A stretch of 62,734 nucleotides of DNA from positions 1 to 62,734 of the forward strand of contig JABJCP010000009.1 in NCBI GenBank assembly GCA_018668595.1, written 5' to 3'. Origin of the DNA: Candidatus Woesearchaeota archaeon (GTDB lineage: Archaea > Nanobdellota > Nanobdellia > Woesearchaeales > UBA11576). The position numbers and the translations under genes are program-made. The notes under the pieces were generated by a model that did no database searches, was not told where the DNA came from, and saw only the letters and a list, made by a program, of their open reading frames with translations. How positions within the stretch are numbered: position 1 is the stretch's first letter; each line of letters begins with the position of its first letter. This document shows, piece by piece, positions 58,000 to 62,734 of this stretch.

Positions 58000-58728
58000 T
58001 CACATTCCATCAAATTCTTTCAACTTAACTCTCATAGGATTTAAGTCTGCAAGTAAGTCATATGTATTGCTGCCATAACCACTAAATAAATGTCCTGCGC
58101 CAACTATTGTAACTATTTTTTTGTCAGGATTTTTTTCATGAACTGTTCTAATTTTTGATGCAAATAATTGATCTCGTTTAACAACAATCAAATCAAATAT
58201 TTCTCGTCCATATTTTTGTATCAGCTCAGCTTCATGATTTCCGTCATATATTGAATCAACATATGCTTGATGTTCTTCTACTGATCCATTTTTTACAAAG
58301 TCTGCTATGCTAATATCTGCAGGAGTTATTAATTGTTTTATTGTTTTTCCAGCTCTTAGTTGTTGCATTAACCAATCAGATTGAGTTGAACCCATTAGAG
58401 GATTTAGAATTTCAACATTGTCGTCTATGCAATATAGTTTTGTATCTGACTTTATATTTTTATAATTTTTTGGAACCCATTGTTCATAAAAAGAAGATAA
58501 TAATTCTATTTTTACTCTTTCAATTTGTTCTTGAGAATAAATTCTGTGCCAAGGTGTATTTTTTAATTTTTCCATCATTTCTAAATGTGTTTTCCAACCC
58601 TTAGTCGCACCTAAGGGTGTTTCTTCTAAACAAATAATATCTGGTCTATGGTGATCGAGTGCTTTCGCTAATCTTTCATGACCTTTATGGTCGATATGTA
58701 CTGTTCCAATTAATGTTATGTTGGTCAT
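58000..58728 (-). CDS. TraB/PrgY-like (Tiki fold) protein
   Basis: 242 aa. The N-terminus has ITLIGTVHIDHKGHERLAKA and RPDIICLEETP: the GTxH and EE motifs of the TraB/Tiki metalloprotease-like superfamily. Later KRDQLFASKIRTV carries the conserved R-D and IVTIVGAGHLFSGYG the GxxH motif. Family members are proposed metal-dependent peptidases that act on signalling peptides or pheromones. Unlike bacterial TraB it lacks a membrane tail. It starts 3 bp after the 873-aa gene, so the two are an operon. Confidence 0.82.
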   Translation of the reverse strand: MTNITLIGTVHIDHKGHERLAKALDHHRPDIICLEETPLGATKGWKTHLEMMEKLKNTPWHRIYSQEQIERVKIELLSSFYEQWVPKNYKNIKSDTKLYCIDDNVEILNPLMGSTQSDWLMQQLRAGKTIKQLITPADISIADFVKNGSVEEHQAYVDSIYDGNHEAELIQKYGREIFDLIVVKRDQLFASKIRTVHEKNPDKKIVTIVGAGHLFSGYGSNTYDLLADLNPMRVKLKEFDGM

Positions 58729-58731
58729 TTT

Positions 58732-61353
58732 CTAAAACTTATATTCCTCTCCATTCATTTTTAATTTATACTTTATCACAACACCAGAATCTACAGGAAC
58801 TTCATCTCCTGGTCGGATGGTTCTATATCCGTCGCCTTTTTCTTTTTTAATCATTACTTTTTTCTTTTTTCCTTTTCCTTCTACTTTAATTTGCGGAGAA
58901 TATTTTTTATTTTCAAGAGCAGTTATGCAATCACTTGCAAATTGTGCTGCATCTGTGCATTCAGCACCTGTGCAAACATTTGTTGTATAATGTTCTTTGT
59001 ATAAGTTCCATAGGTTATCTCCTGCTTCAACTTCTACTTTTTCAGGATTAAATAAATTTAATAAGGGATTATCGTAAGTTAATTTATCTTCTATTTTTTC
59101 TTCTTTTTCTTGATCTGGTTTTTGTTCACTAATTGGTGTGTCTTCTTTTACTTGTTCAGTTTTATCTGGATCATAAAGTAATGCAGTTGCGCCAACTAAC
59201 AATCCTGCTGCGGCAGTTCCAATCAATAATTTTTTCCAATTAACAGATCTTAATTTTTCACCTGTTGTTTTTACCATATTTCTAGGTAATTTTCTAGTTA
59301 TTGGTTGTGCAGGTTCCTCGACGAGTGACATGCTTGTACTTCCATCTCGTTTTGCATATGATCTTATTGCAGTCATTGGGTCTAGTAGTACATCTAGTCC
59401 ACCATTCATTTCATTTCCAAAATATTCTTTTAGAGATTCTGCAAGTCTAACACTCCAATAGTCCTGTCTAAGTTCTCTTGGCTCATAAACCATTTCAAAT
59501 TCGTCGCCATTTTTTCCCATGTCTCTAACTAAAATGTCTCCTCGTTTTTTAATTAATGTTCCTGCTGGATTCATTTCTCCTGCAAGTCCATTAATTGCTC
59601 TTTGGAAATATTTGCTTGCAATTGTTTCATACATTTCTTTTTCTTCTTGAGTCTTTACTCGTGCAGGATTACGACTTACGTCAAAAAATCTGACTGCATT
59701 AATTATGCATTGATATGCTGCCATATCTTGATATGCTTCAAAGAATTTATTTTCATTAGAATATGCTTTTCTAAAATTTTTTATTTCATTTAGCATTCTT
59801 TTTTCTTCGGGAGTTTTTTTATCTTTAGAATCAAGAATTACTTTTACATTTTTCATTTGATTATCTGCTTGATTGTAAAAATATCTCACTACTTGTTCTT
59901 CTGCATCATGAATAAATACTAATTCTTCTCCTTCTCCTCTAAAGTCTGCTTCTTTTGTAAGATTAAATAGCGTTTGAAGTACTGATCCATACATTGATTG
60001 TTCCACATCGATTCCAAAATAGGTGTGTTCGTTTTCTCCTACTTTTAAATTTGTTTCAATAAGTTGTTCCAGAGGAGTTAGTTTTCTTCCATTATTAGTT
60101 TTATTCGCATCTTCTGTTTTTACTCTCATCACATTTGGAAGTCTACAATCTCTCGTAATTAAATCAATTTTTTTACTGTTAGTTTTATCTACTCTTTCAA
60201 TTAAAGGTCTTATATCTCTTAGTAAATTATAGATTGCTTTAAAGTATGATTTTTCTTTTGATCCGTCTCTTGTCCAGAAACTTTCTTTTTCTTGTGAGCA
60301 TGTTTTTCTTACAAATTTGTCAAAATCAGTTTTTTGTTTTCCAACAATATATTCTATTCCTCTTTTCTTCTCGACGAAGACAATTAAATCTTGTGCTGCT
60401 TTTTGAAGTCCTCGAGCTCTTGCTTTTTCAAGTCCATCTGCTCCATAATGTTCGAATGGTCGCAAGATAACTTTGTCTATAAATTCATTATGATAATTAA
60501 CTTTTTGTTCTAGTTGTTTTTTAAGTTCTCGCAGTTCACTTCGTTTTTTGTTTCTTGTTTTTACTGCGTTGAGCAATTTCGAATTTACTTTTGTTTTATC
60601 TATTGTTTTCATGTACATTGGAACTAAAAGTTCATCAATTGCTTCGCCTAATACTTCGAGTTTTTGAGCTGGGTCTTTTCCTTGGAAGTGTTGTTCTAAA
60701 TTTTCACCGTCTAAGAATAAGTCAAACATAAAATATCTTCCTGGAGAATCTTCATTTAAAACATCTAGTGGTTGTGCAAAATTACATCCTAGTCCATGAA
60801 GTGCACTTTGAAAAATATGAGCGTGTGCCATGCTTCTTTTATCAACGTATGATTTTCCGAATGCTTCAATATGTTTTCCTTCGGGTGTTGGAATGCTTAT
60901 TCTAAAAAAGTTGGGTTCATCTGTTTGGTGTTTGCTTCCGTGGAATGCACTTTGTTCTGCAACTGGAAGAGCACTTGATCCATATTTTTTTAATAGTTTT
61001 CTTAGTATTATTAGAGAATGTTCTTTTAGATTTAGATTTGCTGCACCTTCTGCAATTATGTTTGTTAGAATTTGCTCGTAAGTTTGGCGATTTCCAAGCA
61101 CTATTTTTAGATCGTTTAGTCCATCAACGCCTATATCTTGAGCATCTTGACTTTGTGAAATCATTTCAAATAATCCATCTCTTTGTTGTATTGAATCGTA
61201 TGTTTCTTTAACAAAATTTCTGACTGTTTCTTTTTGTTCGCGAGGTATGTCTATTCGTACGAGTCCTGGAACTAGATAGTTGAATAAATCATCCATTGTA
61301 TGTGAAGATCCATCATCTGGGTCATCATTTTTTTGATCTTTTTTATCAGCCAT
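58732..61353 (-). CDS. Kinase-fold protein with membrane helix and LysM-like C-terminal domain
   Basis: About 873 aa from ATG 61353. The N-terminal helices and PEGKHIEAFGKSYVDKRSMA lead to a kinase/phosphotransferase-like core, with catalytic-loop-like TRDCRLPNVMRV (D-x4-N) and YFGIDVEQ as metal motif. A Gly/Ala-rich membrane helix (about 708-727, LLIGTAAAGLLVGATALLY) follows, then a Pro/Glu linker and VEVEAGDNLWNLYKEHY, the start of a LysM-like domain (about 768-805), then a basic end. A long charged region precedes the helix. LysM binds chitin/peptidoglycan-like glycans; the outside location fits. TATA gatatatac about 45 nt upstream supports this start rather than a TTG farther out. Confidence 0.62.
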   Translation of the reverse strand: MADKKDQKNDDPDDGSSHTMDDLFNYLVPGLVRIDIPREQKETVRNFVKETYDSIQQRDGLFEMISQSQDAQDIGVDGLNDLKIVLGNRQTYEQILTNIIAEGAANLNLKEHSLIILRKLLKKYGSSALPVAEQSAFHGSKHQTDEPNFFRISIPTPEGKHIEAFGKSYVDKRSMAHAHIFQSALHGLGCNFAQPLDVLNEDSPGRYFMFDLFLDGENLEQHFQGKDPAQKLEVLGEAIDELLVPMYMKTIDKTKVNSKLLNAVKTRNKKRSELRELKKQLEQKVNYHNEFIDKVILRPFEHYGADGLEKARARGLQKAAQDLIVFVEKKRGIEYIVGKQKTDFDKFVRKTCSQEKESFWTRDGSKEKSYFKAIYNLLRDIRPLIERVDKTNSKKIDLITRDCRLPNVMRVKTEDANKTNNGRKLTPLEQLIETNLKVGENEHTYFGIDVEQSMYGSVLQTLFNLTKEADFRGEGEELVFIHDAEEQVVRYFYNQADNQMKNVKVILDSKDKKTPEEKRMLNEIKNFRKAYSNENKFFEAYQDMAAYQCIINAVRFFDVSRNPARVKTQEEKEMYETIASKYFQRAINGLAGEMNPAGTLIKKRGDILVRDMGKNGDEFEMVYEPRELRQDYWSVRLAESLKEYFGNEMNGGLDVLLDPMTAIRSYAKRDGSTSMSLVEEPAQPITRKLPRNMVKTTGEKLRSVNWKKLLIGTAAAGLLVGATALLYDPDKTEQVKEDTPISEQKPDQEKEEKIEDKLTYDNPLLNLFNPEKVEVEAGDNLWNLYKEHYTTNVCTGAECTDAAQFASDCITALENKKYSPQIKVEGKGKKKKVMIKKEKGDGYRTIRPGDEVPVDSGVVIKYKLKMNGEEYKF

Positions 61354-61658
61354 TTTTTGTTTAATTTTTATATTCGATTTAACAGTCTCAGGCTTTGTAT
61401 ATATCAAATTCTATAACATTAACATTTTTTAAACAAAGTATCTATTTAGCACTACCTGTGATATATAAATGTTTCTATTTTTAATCACTAATAAGTGGTA
61501 AACAAAGTAAAATTGCGTAATTCGCCAAATATAGGCTCTCTAAACCCTGATCAGTTCATATAGGTATCCACTGAAAATTACTAATTTGACTAAAATATTA
61601 TAATGGTTATAATGGTTTAACGTATAATCTTATATAACTCAGATCCATTACTGAGTGT

Positions 61659-62606
61659 ATGGCAATCGACAAATTATTACAAACACAAAAACAAAAACAA
61701 AATGAAGAGTTATACGCAGACATAGACCGTTCTATTATTAATGGGTTAGTTAGATTAACAACTGGCGCATCAAACATTGCAATGAAGTATTTTTCAGATC
61801 CTGATTCTTTAGCTACAAAGTTCAAAGCAGACCAAACTTTTGTAACTGTTGCAGATGGCATAGTGGAAGACTACATAAAAGTTGAAATTAATAAATTAGT
61901 TTTTGATCCTCCATTTCTTGGTGAAGAATCTGCAACAACCAATATTGAAGAAAGTAAAACATTGTTTGAACAAGATTATCTTTGGAGTGTAGATCCTATT
62001 GATGGAACAACAAATTTTGCTCATCAAATTCCTTTGTTTGCAATTTCAATAGGACTTATGAAAAAACATCAAACAGAATCAGGCGAATGTCAAGTTCCAG
62101 TTCTTGGAGTGATTGCACTTCCTGCATTAAATAAATTTTATTTTAATAATACTGATAAATTATATGAAGCAACTATTGTTCCTGGAAAATTAACTCCTCA
62201 CATTAAACCAGTCAAACCTGCGGAAGGTATTGCTCCTTTTTTGTACGTTGATAATCATTTTTTCAAACATTACAAAGTTGAAAATACTGACGAGCTAAAA
62301 CTTAAACCTAGAATTTTTGGAGCTGGCGCAATTCATGTTTTGTATTCTGCACTTGGAAAAGGTGCGTCATTTATTCCTAAGAATAGATTTCATATTTGGG
62401 ATGTTGCAGGTGGACTTGCAATGGCTTACGCAGCAGGACAAAGAGCAATTGAACTCAACACAGGAAATATTATTGAAGCGTTTACTGTCGACGATTTTGT
62501 AATTGGAAAACCAGGTAGCAACGAGAATTGGGCAATAAAAGATGATTTAATAATTACACGCCCTGAAAATTTTGATAAATACAGACGAGCAATTAAGAGT
62601 TTGTAG
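61659..62606 (+). CDS. Inositol monophosphatase-family phosphatase
   Basis: 315 aa. Metal-binding motifs in order: LGEES (Glu about 89-90), WSVDPIDGTTNF (109-120, Asp 112 and 115) and WDVAGGLAMA (Asp about 248). These are those of the inositol monophosphatase/fructose-1,6-bisphosphatase (archaeal FBPase/IMPase) superfamily. In archaea such enzymes hydrolyse inositol phosphate, fructose bisphosphate or PAP; the substrate cannot be chosen from sequence. The first ~25 residues are Gln/Lys-rich. The window ends 128 bp later in AT-rich DNA. Confidence 0.9.
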   Translation: MAIDKLLQTQKQKQNEELYADIDRSIINGLVRLTTGASNIAMKYFSDPDSLATKFKADQTFVTVADGIVEDYIKVEINKLVFDPPFLGEESATTNIEESKTLFEQDYLWSVDPIDGTTNFAHQIPLFAISIGLMKKHQTESGECQVPVLGVIALPALNKFYFNNTDKLYEATIVPGKLTPHIKPVKPAEGIAPFLYVDNHFFKHYKVENTDELKLKPRIFGAGAIHVLYSALGKGASFIPKNRFHIWDVAGGLAMAYAAGQRAIELNTGNIIEAFTVDDFVIGKPGSNENWAIKDDLIITRPENFDKYRRAIKSL

Positions 62607-62734
62607 GGATCATTTGCAGTAGCACTACCTTGGCATTTAGCAGATAATAAAAAATAATTTTTTCTTTTTACTATTTATTCAATTCAATTTTCAATTCAAT
62701 TTTCCATTTTTTTTAATTCTTTTCCTCTTGAATC

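Overview
The window is AT-rich (roughly 30% GC by eye) and archaeal. Evidence: ribosomal proteins S12 and S7 of the archaeal/eukaryotic type, a TFIIB cyclin-fold protein, an AbrB-PhoU fusion, three TrmB-family regulators, an Lhr helicase, TATA boxes about 25-32 nt upstream of leaderless start codons, and surface proteins, one ending in a PEF-type sorting tail. Small genes, many short hypotheticals and the AT bias suggest a DPANN lineage (Woesearchaeota/Nanoarchaeota-like). That placement is inference. No rRNA, tRNA or CRISPR array was seen.

Layout. 1-5.2 kb is an accessory island: RhuM, a broken DinD, a Bro-N antirepressor, a DUF1016 PD-(D/E)XK nuclease and a DUF3800 protein, separated by copies of one linker/promoter. 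RecQ and an interrupted ORF6N gene follow. 8-22 kb holds two unknown lysine-rich genes, a TFB-like protein, a TrmB/radical-SAM divergon with a CMP kinase, GNAT, Maf, a large lipoprotein, and an RHH/kinase-like/methyltransferase group. 22.7-28 kb is one 1768-aa surface protein. 28-34.8 kb has a methyltransferase, Nudix/HAD and two more TrmB divergons, one driving a variant radical SAM-SPASM protein. 34.8-40.4 kb has two more DUF1016 genes under the linker, an APH kinase, a thioredoxin-fold protein and S7-S12. Lhr (40.4-43.3 kb) carries the same linker core. 43-50 kb has a HEPN-like protein, a membrane protein, MazG and a 1257-aa surface protein. 50.9-54 kb is an operon of three lipoproteins with bacterial envelope domains (MORN, OmpA+VWA, SLT). 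54-62.7 kb has AbrB-PhoU, a structured RNA candidate, an AAA/DUF4143 ATPase, two small genes, TraB, a kinase-like/LysM-like membrane protein and an inositol monophosphatase family enzyme.

The most unusual signals are: (1) eight copies of CACTGGACACTGGAC at a fixed 14-15 bp from the TATA box, upstream of accessory genes and Lhr, in several cases inside a ~100-bp linker that runs from the stop codon of one gene to the promoter of the next and drags along copies of a gene 3' end; (2) the SLT/OmpA-VWA/MORN lipoprotein operon; (3) three TrmB genes, each with its own palindrome at the same place beside its TATA box; (4) a ~148-nt nested inverted-repeat RNA candidate at 55212-55359; (5) an RHH gene whose stop codon sits just before an open -1 frame leading into a kinase-like protein that lacks the catalytic Asp.
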